DNA of 64,000 nt from JACVRW01 sp963803245. Its GTDB lineage: Bacteria > Actinomycetota > Thermoleophilia > Solirubrobacterales > Thermoleophilaceae. How positions within the stretch are numbered: position 1 is the stretch's first letter; every line of letters starts with the position of its first letter. Position numbers and translations under genes: made by a program. Where the stretch lies: positions 1-64,000 of the forward strand of contig CAWDLI010000016.1 in the NCBI GenBank assembly GCA_963803245.1, read 5' to 3'. Shown here piece after piece: positions 55,801 to 64,000 of this stretch. The notes under the pieces were generated by a model, which was not told the origin of the DNA, made no database searches, and worked only from the letters and a program-made list of their open reading frames with translations.

Positions 55801-56576
55801 GCGCCAACGTCGGGTCGGCCGACACGAGCAGCCCGTACTCGCTGTCGCTCAACACGACGACGCTCACGGACGGCGATCACACGCTCAGCGCGGTGGCGCG
55901 CGACGCGGCCGGCAACACGCGGACCTCCGCCGACCGCACGGTCACGGTGGACAACAAGGGCCTGATCTCGGCGTTCGGGTTCGACGAGCCAAGCGGAGCG
56001 ACGGTCACCGACGAGGCGCGCGACCACGATGGCACGATCTCGGGCGCGACCAGGACCACCTCCGGACGGTTCGGCAGCGCGCTCTCGTTCGATGGGTCCA
56101 ACGACTGGGTGACGGTGCCTAACGACGCCGACTTCAACCTCACGTCGGGTCTGACGCTCGAGGCCTGGGTCTACCCGACCGCGCTCGGCACCACCTGGCG
56201 CACCGTGATCATGAAGGAGCGCGCGAGCGCCCTCGCCTACGCCCTGTACGCCAACAACAACACCTCGGACCCGACGGCCAGGGTGTTCACCACATCCGAC
56301 CTGGCCACCTCGGGGACCACGCAGCTGCCGCTCAACACGTGGTCGCATCTCACGATGACGTGGGCCAGCTCCACGCTGCGCCTGTACGTGAACGGCACCC
56401 AGGTGTCCACACGCGCCGCGGCCGGCTCGCTCACCACGGGCACCGGCCCGCTGCGGATCGGCGGGAACAGCTTCAGCAGCCAGTGGTTCAGCGGGCGCAT
56501 CGACGAGCTCCGGGTGTACCGCCGCGCGCTGTCGGCGAGCGAGATCGCCGCCGACATGACCCGCGCGACTCCGTAG
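49875..56576 (+). CDS. Giant secreted chimera, 3' part (copper-radical oxidase, LamG, Ig and Fn3 arrays)
   Basis: 2,233 residues open from a GTG at 49875, but the true start is 46082: the frame break near 49826-49836 (one extra base in a CCCGGG run) joins GASAPATFQTPPGAVVDD to the upstream part. Order: a concanavalin-like/beta-sandwich region, four PKD-like repeats (50790-51950), LamG (51955-52580), a galactose-oxidase-like beta-propeller with its DUF1929 end (52600-53965), two fibronectin III domains, five Big_7 Ig domains (54283-55960) and a final LamG. The copper-radical residues are all present: Cys at 52779 (NLFCAGQV), Tyr at 52926 (RWYPTATALPDG), Tyr-His at 53556-53561 (RLYHSSALLLPDG) and His at 53799 (VTHNLDMDQRF). 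An active surface oxidase is therefore plausible. Confidence 0.82.
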   Translation: MVDDRTSEFAAGSGSGTLAGASLAGSDGEVQLAPTVGEEFEGATLPSGWLANPWGVGGEAKLTNGALSLDGSAAFTNAFYLGPRVLEFSATFRPVNDEAVGFGTDLSDFPLAVFSTGSSGSPFQMYAQSGGGTTGEQLTPLPGVSLNAPHRFRIEWKDTSVAFYVDGTLVATHVTSIDSFMRPAASDFGLFGAGVQVHWLRQGDYASSGTFTSRPLDSGPGAAEWQTLTASSAVPAGTQIAFDTRTGATSQPDAGWSAWTPVGSGGTVANPAGRYIQYRARMTAASGAATPTLNRVQVTFGAGTDRAPVAGGLAVAPIAPNTNQTVTATPSGFSDPDGDPLTYHYQWYRNGTAIPGATAATLNLALAGNGDRGDVVRVEVYATDGRGAASDSLAASVTVANTAPTAGSVTVRPTSPATNDVLRAVPSGYADVDADQLTYRYQWLRNGSPIAGATAATLNLALAGNGDLNDRIDVDVTAVDGNGGTSPAARGTQTITGTNATPVEGAVALAPGSPKTNQTLTATPSGFGEPDGETLTYRYRWLRNGIAISGATAATLDLSLAGNGDRGDAITVEVFATDPGGRASGTVTASQTVANTAPTAGSVTVKPNSPSTDDVVQAAPSGFSDTDGDSVSYTYQWFRNGTAIGGATGRTLDLAEPGNGDAGDQLAVDVTALDGAGGTTAAVRGSQTVGSGASHAVASYGFEEAAGTAILDDSGSNDGTIDGATRSNAGRFGRSLAFDGDDDIATVPDSPALDPTNGLTLEAWVRPQAATNWRSVIFKQSGGGLSYGLYASSDTDLPSVNLGPDPGLRATTDLDPDKWTHLAASYDGTTLKLFVNGVQAGTKAMPDALAEGDGPLSFGANNVWGERFRGRIDEVRIYNRALSAAEIGTDMGQPVVAGTPAPPPDPGADVIGSFSAPRDWPLVPVHMALTSTGRVAAWDGFGEALNSERLWDPATETFLSIPTGRNLFCAGQVTIANGKLMVVGGHIEAYEGTKDTNLYDPQAGTWSRGADMSVARWYPTATALPDGRVFVISGDGVTLNEPGQSVPLTDASNTLPSIYNPTTDSWTDIPSASRRVALYPFMFVLPNGKLFDAGPDTTTRTFDLDTKQWATVGTSPVDGQSAVMYRPGKILKSGTWSDPEFPGRPVTNRAAAIDMTAASPAWREVAPMNYRRAFHTLTVLPDGKVLATGGQTATDGVDETTGILGTEIWDPDTDTWTPTASHRRPRLYHSSALLLPDGRVLLAGGGAFGNAKNEKTAEIYSPPYLFKGARPTITSGPTTVNYGNSFSVGTPDAARIRSVSLVRMGAVTHNLDMDQRFMSLGVQAQSGAVTVDGPANANVAPPGWYMVFLIDENGVPSVSKIVKVEQPADTVAPTAPGSLTATGQTSGAQLNWSASSDAVGVTEYRVHRSTTAGFTPSAANRVATVTTGTSYSDTGLASGTYYYKVVAADAAGNASPASNQATLVYSTDPTAPSVSITAPAANALLAGTVTVTANATDNVGVQSVQFRVDGANVGTADTSSPYSLSLNTATLSNGTHTLSAVARDAAGNTGTSANVTVTVDNAAPTAPGSLTAAGGMNVAQLNWAASTDNRGVTEYRVHRATTSGFTPSAANRVATVATGTAYSDTGMTPGTYYYRVIAADAAGNASAASSQATAVVTSDTTAPNVSISAPTAGSSVAGTVTVTAAASDNVGVQSVQFRVDGANVGSADTSNPYSLSLNTATLSNGAHTLSAVARDAAGNTRTSTNVSVTVDNSLPNVSLTAPSGGALVAGTISLTATASDNAAVQSVQFRVDGTDVGAADTSSPYSLSLNTTTLSNGTHTLTAVARDNAGNTRTSSNVSITVDNALPTVAITAPANGASISGTTTVTATASDNVAVQSVEFRVDGAAVATDASAPYTLTGETSWLTDGTHTLSAVARDTAGNTRTSANVTITVDNNAPTVSISAPAAGAVVSGTTTVTATASDTVGVQNVQFRVDGANVGSADTSSPYSLSLNTTTLTDGDHTLSAVARDAAGNTRTSADRTVTVDNKGLISAFGFDEPSGATVTDEARDHDGTISGATRTTSGRFGSALSFDGSNDWVTVPNDADFNLTSGLTLEAWVYPTALGTTWRTVIMKERASALAYALYANNNTSDPTARVFTTSDLATSGTTQLPLNTWSHLTMTWASSTLRLYVNGTQVSTRAAAGSLTTGTGPLRIGGNSFSSQWFSGRIDELRVYRRALSASEIAADMTRATP
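50790..51950 (+). repeat. Four tandem PKD-like domain repeats
   Basis: Four units of about 288-294 bases begin near 50790, 51081, 51375 and 51663. Each encodes a P-x-G-x-V-x-P...YxYQWxRNGxxI pattern ending in a charged, aspartate-rich DG...TV segment. They are similar but not identical, which suggests older domain duplication in an extracellular stalk. Confidence 0.8.
54283..55960 (+). repeat. Big_7-type Ig repeats, five units
   Basis: Units starting near 54283, 54850, 55129, 55405 and 55680 each encode SITAP...GTVTVTATASDNV, VQSVQFRVDGANVG and SLNTATLSNGTHTLSAVARDAAGNT. The unit between the first and second is an inserted fibronectin III domain. Many codons are identical between units, making this stretch prone to recombination and to misassembly. 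Confidence 0.85.
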
Positions 56577-56582
56577 GGCCTC

Positions 56583-56847
56583 TTTGCCCAGGGCGGTGGG
56601 CTTGCGCTCCGGCGTCCATCACCGTTCTCGCGCGCTTCGCTTGCTCGTCCGGTAATGGACAGCCGTCGCCGCCCCCGCACCGCACGTGCTGGCGCGAGGG
56701 CGCGGCCGGTTCTGTTTTTTGCTTAAGCAAAAACGGCCTGTTCGAGCGATGGAGCAGGGGCGGTGACGGCGGCGGTTACCGGACGAGTGAGCTTGCGAGC
56801 TCGAACGGTGATCGCTGCCGGAGCGCAAGCCCGCTGCCCTGGGCAAA
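56583..56847. repeat. ~265-bp fold-back (MITE-like) inverted repeat
   Basis: Left arm 56583-56678 (starting TTTGCCCAGGGC) and right arm 56754-56847 (ending GCCCTGGGCAAA) are roughly 75-80% complementary over about 95 bases, with longer perfect blocks including GGGCTTGCGCTCCGG and CTCGTCCGGTAA. The 75-base centre contains the perfect palindrome at 56716-56733. No transposase is encoded. It resembles a miniature inverted-repeat element or a large RNA hairpin; a flanking target duplication was not obvious. Confidence 0.75.
56716..56733. repeat. AT-rich perfect palindrome at the centre of the fold-back element
   Basis: TTTTTGCTTAAGCAAAAA reads the same on both strands and is enclosed by GGCCG (56704-56708) and CGGCC (56734-56738). 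Its low GC is striking in this genome. It may be a protein-binding site or the centre of a bidirectional transcription stop. Confidence 0.8.
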
Positions 56848-56865
56848 TCGGACCCTGCGCGAAAC

Positions 56866-56897
56866 AGCCGTCGATGTTCGCTAGTTCCGGCTTTTTT
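56866..56897 (+). terminator. Weak terminator candidate after the giant gene
   Basis: AGCCG (56866-56870) and CGGCT (56888-56892) can form a 5-base stem with a 17-base loop, followed by a six-T run. The stem is short, so support is weak. Confidence 0.25.
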
Positions 56898-56944
56898 CTC
56901 CGCGCCCTTGTGACGATGCGCGCCTCGCACCTGTCACTGTTTTC

Positions 56945-59900
56945 GTGGTCGCCGAATTGGACCTGCACACGGACGTGCCCGCAAGGGGATCTGCTCGTCG
57001 CTGGCACCGCGTGCCAGGCGGCGCGCGCGTCCCTGCGCTGACGCTGGTCCTCGTCGCGCTGGTGGTCGCGGGATGCGCGGTCGGCGAGCCGCGGCCGGCC
57101 ACGAACCTGGCGGACACGAGCGTCACGCTCAATGCCAACGTCTACAGCAACGTCGCCGGGGACACCGAGTACTGGTTCGAGCACGGGACGACCACGGCGT
57201 ACGGCAGCGAGACCACGCACCGCACCGTGTTCATCGACGACGACGACGCCCATCCGGTGTCCGAGCCCGTGAGTGGGCTCGCCCCGGGAACCACCTACCA
57301 CTGGCGGATCTGCGTACGGGACCAGGGCGAGCAGCCACCGCGCACGGTCTGCAGCGCCGACCAGACGCTCACCACGTCGCCTTCGACCACGGGTCCCGGC
57401 GGGCCGATCCTCGTGGTCGCGTCGCCGAGCGACCCGTTCTCGCGCTACTACGCGGAGATCCTGGGTGCCGAGGGGCTGAACGAGTTCCAGGTGGCCACCG
57501 GGCCGGTCACCTCGGCGATGCTCGCCGGCAAGGAGGTGGTGATCCTGGGCTCGCAGGCGCTGACCGACGCCCAGGCCACGCTCATCGGGAACTGGGTGCA
57601 GGCCGGCGGCAACCTGATCGCGATGCGTCCCGACGACCGGCTCGCCGGACTGCTCGGCCTCACCGACGCCGGCGGAACGCGTACCAACCAGTACCTCAGG
57701 GTGGACACGACGACCGCGGTGGGGGCGGGGATCGAGGGGCAGACCCTGCAGTTCCACGGCACGGCAGACCGCTACACGCTGAACGGGGCCAGCCTCGTCG
57801 CGAGGCTGTACTCGAACGCGACCACGTCGACCACGAACCCCGCGGTGACGCTGCGCAGCGTGGGGAGCAGCGGCGGGCAGGCGGCCGCGTTCACGTTCGA
57901 CCTCGCGCGCTCGGTCGTCTACACGCGTCAGGGCAACCCGGCGTGGGCGGGCCAGAAGCGCGACGGCACGCCCAACGGCATCCGCCCGAATGACCTCTTC
58001 TACGGCGCCAGGGCCGGGGACGTCCAGCCCGACTGGGTCGACATGAGCAAGATCGACGTGCCGCAGGCGGACGAGCAGCAGCGGCTGCTGGCCAACCTGA
58101 TCACGCGGATGAACCTGGACCGCAGCCCCCTCCCGCGCTTCTGGTACCTCCCGCGCGGCGAGAAGGCCGCCGTGGTCATGACCGGCGACGACCACGCGCA
58201 GAACGGCACTCAGGCGTATTTCAACCGCTTCAAGACGACCAGCGCGCCGGGCTGCTCGGTCGCGGACTGGGAGTGCGTACGCGCGACCTCGTACCTCTAC
58301 CCGAACACCCCGATGAGCGACGGCCAGGCCGCGGGCTTCCAAACCGACGGCTTCGAGCTCGCCCTGCACGTGACCACCTCCTGCAACGACTTCACCCCGG
58401 CGTCGCTCGAGACGACGGTGGCGGGCCAGCTGGCCCAGTTCGAGGCCGCGTGGCCGAGCCTGCGAGACCCGGCGACGAACCGGACCCACTGCCTTGTCTG
58501 GAGCGACTGGGCAAGCGAGCCGCACGTGGAGCGCGCGCACGGCATCCGCCTCGACACCACCTACTACTACCTCGGGCCGCCCGGTTGGCTGACCAGGCCG
58601 GGACTCCTCACGGGCTCCGGCTTCCCCCAGCGCTTCGCCGACCTGGACGGGTCCACCATCGACGTCTACCAGGCGATGACTCAGGTGACCGACGAGTCCG
58701 ACCTGAACGTGGCGGAACAGGCCGACGTCCTGCTGGACAACGCCCTCGGCCCCAAGGGCTACTACGGCGTGCTGACCGTGAACATGCACTCCGACAACGG
58801 CGACCAGGTGAATGCCAACAACATCGTCGCGTCGGCGCAGGAACGTGACGTTCCGGTGATCTCCGCGGCCCAGATGCTCGACTGGCTCGACGGGCGAAAC
58901 GGATCGTCGTTCGCGAACGTCGCCACCAGCGCCGGGCGGCTGACCTTCTCGCTGGTCGCCAACCCGAAGGCGCGCGGGCTCGAGGCGATGGTCCCGGCCT
59001 CCTCTCCCGCGGGACCGCTCTCGCGCCTGACCCGGAACGGTCAGCCCGTCACCCGGAATGCCCGCACCGTCAAGGGCGTCGACTACCTGGTCTTCGACGC
59101 CGCCGCCGGGGACTACGTGGCCACCTACGCGACGGACGCCCGCGCGCCCGAGATCGGGAACGTCGCGGCTAGCGCCGACGGGGAGGGCCACGCCACGGTC
59201 ACCTGGACCACCGACGAGCCCTCCACCTCGCGCGTCGACTTCGGCAGGACCTCGACGCTGGGCACCCAGGTCTCCGACGGCGCGGCCGTGACCGCTCACA
59301 AGATCGAGCTCACCGGGCTCAGCCCCGCGACCACGTACTTCTTCCGCGTCCGCTCCGTGGACGCGGTGGGGAACACCGCGGACTCGCCGGCGTCGAGCGG
59401 TGCTCCCAGCAGCTTCCAGACTCCTCCCGGCGGTCTCGTGGACAGCAGGACCTCCGACTTCGCCGCGGGCACGCCCGGCGCCACGTTCGCCGGCGCCACG
59501 CTGGCGGGAGCGGACGGCGAGGTGCAGCTTCAGCCTACGGTGGGGGCCGAGTTCGAGGGCTCGCTCCCGGCCGGCTGGGAGCTCGCCCCCTGGTTCGCGG
59601 GTGGCGCCGGCGGCACGTCGGGGGGCGCCCTCGCGGTGAACGGGGCGCGTGCGCGCACGACGGCGTTCTACGACGGCCCGCGCACGCTCGAGTTCGTGGC
59701 TGCGTTCGAGCCGGTCAATGACCAGGCGGTGGGCCTGGGCGACGACCTCGACGACTTCCCGGGGGCGGCGTTCACCACCGGCAGCGCGGGGCAGGCGATC
59801 CGCCTCTACGCATGGAGCGGCGCGAACGCCGGCACGGAGACTCAAACCCCGCTCCCGGGGGTGAGGCTCCACGACCCACACCGGTTCCGAATCGAGTGGT

Positions 59901-60343
59901 CCTCCACCGACGTGCGCTTCTTCGTGGACGGGACCCTGGTGGCCACCCACAACGTCTCGATCGGTGCGGCGCTGCGTCCCGTGGTGAGCGACTTCCGGCC
60001 GTTCGGAGCGGGGGTGCGCGTGGAGTGGCTGCGCCAGGGCACGTACGCGACCTCGGGAACGTTCACTTCGCGGGTGCTCGACGGCGGCCCCGGAACGGCG
60101 TCCTGGCAGACGCTGGCGGCCCAGACCAGCGTGCCGAGCGGCACGACGCTGGCCTTCGACACCCGGAGCGGGTCCACGCCCCAGCCCGACGGAAGCTGGT
60201 CGGGCTGGCAGGCGCTCGGCGGGGGAGGGGCCATCGGGAGCCCGCCGGCTCGCTACATCCAGTACCGGGCCCGCATGGCCAGCCCGGCCGGGGCCGCGAC
60301 TCCCACGCTCCGGCGCGCCGAGCTCGGCTTCTCGGGCCCCTGA
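56945..60343 (+). CDS. Lipoprotein paralogue of the giant chimera's deacetylase-like module
   Basis: 1,132 residues from GTG 56945; a GTG at 57011 would give a shorter, better lipoprotein signal (ALTLVLVALVVAGC, lipobox VAGC). After the lipid cysteine comes a short Fn3-like domain, then a ~980-residue region parallel to 47830-50780 of the giant gene: VVASPSDPFSRYYAEILG, RFWYLPRGEKAAVVMTGDDH, the conserved SYLYPNTPM and FELALHVTTSCNDF, NRTHCLVWSDW, an Fn3 domain and a concanavalin-like C-terminus with FRIEWSSTDVRFFVDGTLVATH. Here the frame is unbroken, which confirms how the giant gene should read through 49830. Membrane anchoring suggests action at the cell surface on the same glycan. Confidence 0.85.
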   Translation: MVAELDLHTDVPARGSARRWHRVPGGARVPALTLVLVALVVAGCAVGEPRPATNLADTSVTLNANVYSNVAGDTEYWFEHGTTTAYGSETTHRTVFIDDDDAHPVSEPVSGLAPGTTYHWRICVRDQGEQPPRTVCSADQTLTTSPSTTGPGGPILVVASPSDPFSRYYAEILGAEGLNEFQVATGPVTSAMLAGKEVVILGSQALTDAQATLIGNWVQAGGNLIAMRPDDRLAGLLGLTDAGGTRTNQYLRVDTTTAVGAGIEGQTLQFHGTADRYTLNGASLVARLYSNATTSTTNPAVTLRSVGSSGGQAAAFTFDLARSVVYTRQGNPAWAGQKRDGTPNGIRPNDLFYGARAGDVQPDWVDMSKIDVPQADEQQRLLANLITRMNLDRSPLPRFWYLPRGEKAAVVMTGDDHAQNGTQAYFNRFKTTSAPGCSVADWECVRATSYLYPNTPMSDGQAAGFQTDGFELALHVTTSCNDFTPASLETTVAGQLAQFEAAWPSLRDPATNRTHCLVWSDWASEPHVERAHGIRLDTTYYYLGPPGWLTRPGLLTGSGFPQRFADLDGSTIDVYQAMTQVTDESDLNVAEQADVLLDNALGPKGYYGVLTVNMHSDNGDQVNANNIVASAQERDVPVISAAQMLDWLDGRNGSSFANVATSAGRLTFSLVANPKARGLEAMVPASSPAGPLSRLTRNGQPVTRNARTVKGVDYLVFDAAAGDYVATYATDARAPEIGNVAASADGEGHATVTWTTDEPSTSRVDFGRTSTLGTQVSDGAAVTAHKIELTGLSPATTYFFRVRSVDAVGNTADSPASSGAPSSFQTPPGGLVDSRTSDFAAGTPGATFAGATLAGADGEVQLQPTVGAEFEGSLPAGWELAPWFAGGAGGTSGGALAVNGARARTTAFYDGPRTLEFVAAFEPVNDQAVGLGDDLDDFPGAAFTTGSAGQAIRLYAWSGANAGTETQTPLPGVRLHDPHRFRIEWSSTDVRFFVDGTLVATHNVSIGAALRPVVSDFRPFGAGVRVEWLRQGTYATSGTFTSRVLDGGPGTASWQTLAAQTSVPSGTTLAFDTRSGSTPQPDGSWSGWQALGGGGAIGSPPARYIQYRARMASPAGAATPTLRRAELGFSGP

Positions 60344-60621
60344 GGACGCCCGGCCTAGGTCAAGCGTCCATGTTCGCGGGGGCGCTCTCGTGCTCCGCTC
60401 GGGGAGCGTCGACAAGCGGGCCCTATGACGTCGTTCTGCCGCGACGACGATCCTGGCCGCAGGCTGCTTTCTGACGCCTGCGACCGCCCTCGAACGGACG
60501 GGTCTCCGGCGCTCGCCCACCCACCGGAGGGTTGAGACACCGCCTAATGGGCAATACTGCCGGTCAGCGCACCGTCTCGTTGCGTGGGCAAGGACGCCCA
60601 CAGAGCAGTGCCACAGCCGCC

Positions 60622-62868
<2,247 letters not shown>

Positions 62869-62934
62869 ACCTCCCGGACCAATTTCGACCGGAATTGATT
62901 GCCGGGGGACGCTCCCGCGCTTACGGTCGGATTC

Positions 62935-64000
62935 GTGGCGTTGGTTTCGCGGGCTCGACTGCTGGCCGCGTTCGCGTGCTTGGGTCTGCTGCTCGCGTTC
63001 GCGGCTTCCGCACGTGCCGACACCGGCCCTGATCCCTTCGGGCCCACGCAGGACGGGCTTCCGACCGTAGGCCTCGCGGCCGCGTCGCTGATAGTGCCGA
63101 GCGGCTTCCAGGAGTCGGTCGCATGGAGCGGCCTCGACTTTCCGATGGCCATCCGGTTCGCGCCCGACGGCCGCGTGTTCATCGCCGAGAAGACCGGGCG
63201 GATAAAGGTCTTCAGCAGCGTCAACGACCCGACGGGCACGGTCTACGCCGACCTCGACCCGAAGGTCCACAACTTCTGGGACCGCGGCCTGATGGGCCTG
63301 GCGCTCGACCCGCAGTTCTCGTCGGGCAGGCCGTTCGTCTACGCGTTGTACACGCACGACGCCGCCATCGGCGGGACCGCGCCACGGTGGAACGACGACT
63401 GTCCGACCCCGCCGGGTCCCACCCAGGACGGATGCGTCGTGAGCGGCCGCCTCTCGAAGCTCAGCGGCGGCGTGGAGCAGGTTCTGATCGAGGACTGGTG
63501 CCAGCAGTACGCCAGCCACTCCGTCGGCACGGTCGCGTTCGGAGCCGACGGCGCTCTCTACGTCGGCGCCGGCGACGGCGCCAGCTTCGACTTTGCCGAC
63601 TACGGCCAGGAGGGGAACCCGGTCAACCCGTGCGGGGATCCGCCCGGAGGTCCCGGGACCGTCCTCACGCCACCGACCGCCGAGGGCGGTGCCCTCCGCA
63701 GCCAGGACCTCCGCACTTCGGGCGACCCGGCAACCCTCGACGGCACGATCGCCCGCGTCAATCCCGACACCGGCGCCGCGATGCCGGACAACCCCAACGC
63801 CGCGAGCTCCGACCCGAACGTCCGCCGGATCGTGGCCCACGGACTGCGCAACCCGTACCGCTTCGCTTTCAGGCCGGGCACGAGCGACGCCTACCTCGGC
63901 GACGTGGGGTGGAACTCCTGGGAGGAGATCAACCGGCTGCCCAGCTTCACCGCGCCCGTGGAGAACTTCGGGTGGCCCTGCTACGAGGGAGCCGGCCGCC
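62935..64000 (+). CDS. PQQ-dependent sugar dehydrogenase-like protein, cut by the window end
   Basis: 355 codons visible from the GTG at 62935; no stop occurs before the window ends. A signal peptide is seen (LLAAFACLGLLLAFAASARA). The mature part shows the soluble glucose/sorbosone dehydrogenase pattern: GLDFPMAIRFAPDGRVFIAE, LMGLALDPQF, SHSVGTVAFGADGALYVGAGDG with the expected histidine, and VAHGLRNPYRFAF followed by LGDVGWNSWEEIN. Such enzymes oxidise sugars with PQQ in the cell envelope. It begins 66 bases after the beta-helix gene, suggesting a shared surface function. The missing 3' end leaves any C-terminal domain unseen. Confidence 0.82.
   Translation, partial: MALVSRARLLAAFACLGLLLAFAASARADTGPDPFGPTQDGLPTVGLAAASLIVPSGFQESVAWSGLDFPMAIRFAPDGRVFIAEKTGRIKVFSSVNDPTGTVYADLDPKVHNFWDRGLMGLALDPQFSSGRPFVYALYTHDAAIGGTAPRWNDDCPTPPGPTQDGCVVSGRLSKLSGGVEQVLIEDWCQQYASHSVGTVAFGADGALYVGAGDGASFDFADYGQEGNPVNPCGDPPGGPGTVLTPPTAEGGALRSQDLRTSGDPATLDGTIARVNPDTGAAMPDNPNAASSDPNVRRIVAHGLRNPYRFAFRPGTSDAYLGDVGWNSWEEINRLPSFTAPVENFGWPCYEGAGR

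Larger units (their letters stand above)
56577..56944. other. Intergenic region dominated by a fold-back element
   Basis: 368 bases between the two giant genes, without a supported protein gene. Most of it (56583-56847) is an imperfect inverted repeat described separately. Downstream, AGCCG at 56866 can pair with CGGCT at 56888 followed by T-run 56892-56897, a weak plus-strand terminator candidate. Confidence 0.6.

Noticed and set aside
50790..55960. CRISPR-like arrays
   Set aside because: The periodic repeats are coding (domain repeats of 280-300 bases), not short palindromic repeats with spacers.
56339..56884. Short open frames across the fold-back element
   Set aside because: They overlap the inverted repeat and the end of the giant gene in other frames and show no family similarity.
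60344..60621. Extra gene or RNA between the lipoprotein and the calcium-repeat gene
   Set aside because: Only weak GC-rich hairpins and alternative start codons were found.

Overview
The window is a very GC-rich bacterial chromosome segment with extreme GC at third codon positions, many GTG starts and start/stop overlaps of the ATGA or GTGA type. Gene content fits an actinobacterium. The order yebC - ruvC - ruvA - ruvB - zinc-ribbon/PAS protein - fused secDF - recJ - RelA/SpoT - dinB, the LLM-class F420-type oxidoreductase and the large MalT-type LuxR regulator point to the class Thermoleophilia (Solirubrobacterales-like). The lineage is inferred from content; no marker gene was searched.

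Layout. (1) 1-16 kb is a housekeeping core: OsmC-like protein (minus), YebC, Holliday-junction machinery RuvCAB, SecDF export, RecJ, (p)ppGpp synthetase and DNA polymerase IV preceded by a textbook LexA operator, then a small membrane protein and a lipid kinase. (2) 16-20.3 kb is regulatory: a 975-residue LuxR/MalT-type ATPase regulator, a small internally duplicated protein and an ECF-like sigma factor. (3) 20.4-45 kb is an exopolysaccharide locus: sugar nucleotidyltransferase-like protein, LuxR-type regulator, polyprenyl-phosphate sugar-1-P transferase, several GT2 and GT4 glycosyltransferases, FAD oxidoreductase, SDR epimerase, UDP-GlcNAc 2-epimerase, Wzx-like flippase, asparagine-synthase-type amidotransferase, Wzz-like and Wzy-like proteins and two FkbM methyltransferases. 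Together these could build, modify, flip and polymerise a repeat-unit glycan. (4) 45-64 kb encodes very large secreted proteins: a roughly 3,500-residue chimera with DUF4082, Ig-like, deacetylase-like, LamG and copper-radical (galactose-oxidase-like) modules; a paralogous lipoprotein; a calcium-repeat/Ig/polyproline/beta-helix protein; and the start of a PQQ-type sugar dehydrogenase.

Unexplained structure: a 764-bp almost perfect inverted repeat shared by two beta-helix genes 31 kb apart; a ~265-bp fold-back element between the two giant paralogues; a family of GTGAC-ended hairpins near dinB and near 27.5 kb; a 127-bp exact direct repeat inside the giant gene. Five single-base frame breaks (ruvC, two compensating ones in ruvA, a membrane protein, the giant gene) all lie at or next to short homopolymers, so base-calling error is as likely as real mutation.

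No tRNA, rRNA, CRISPR array, transposase or integrase gene was seen.
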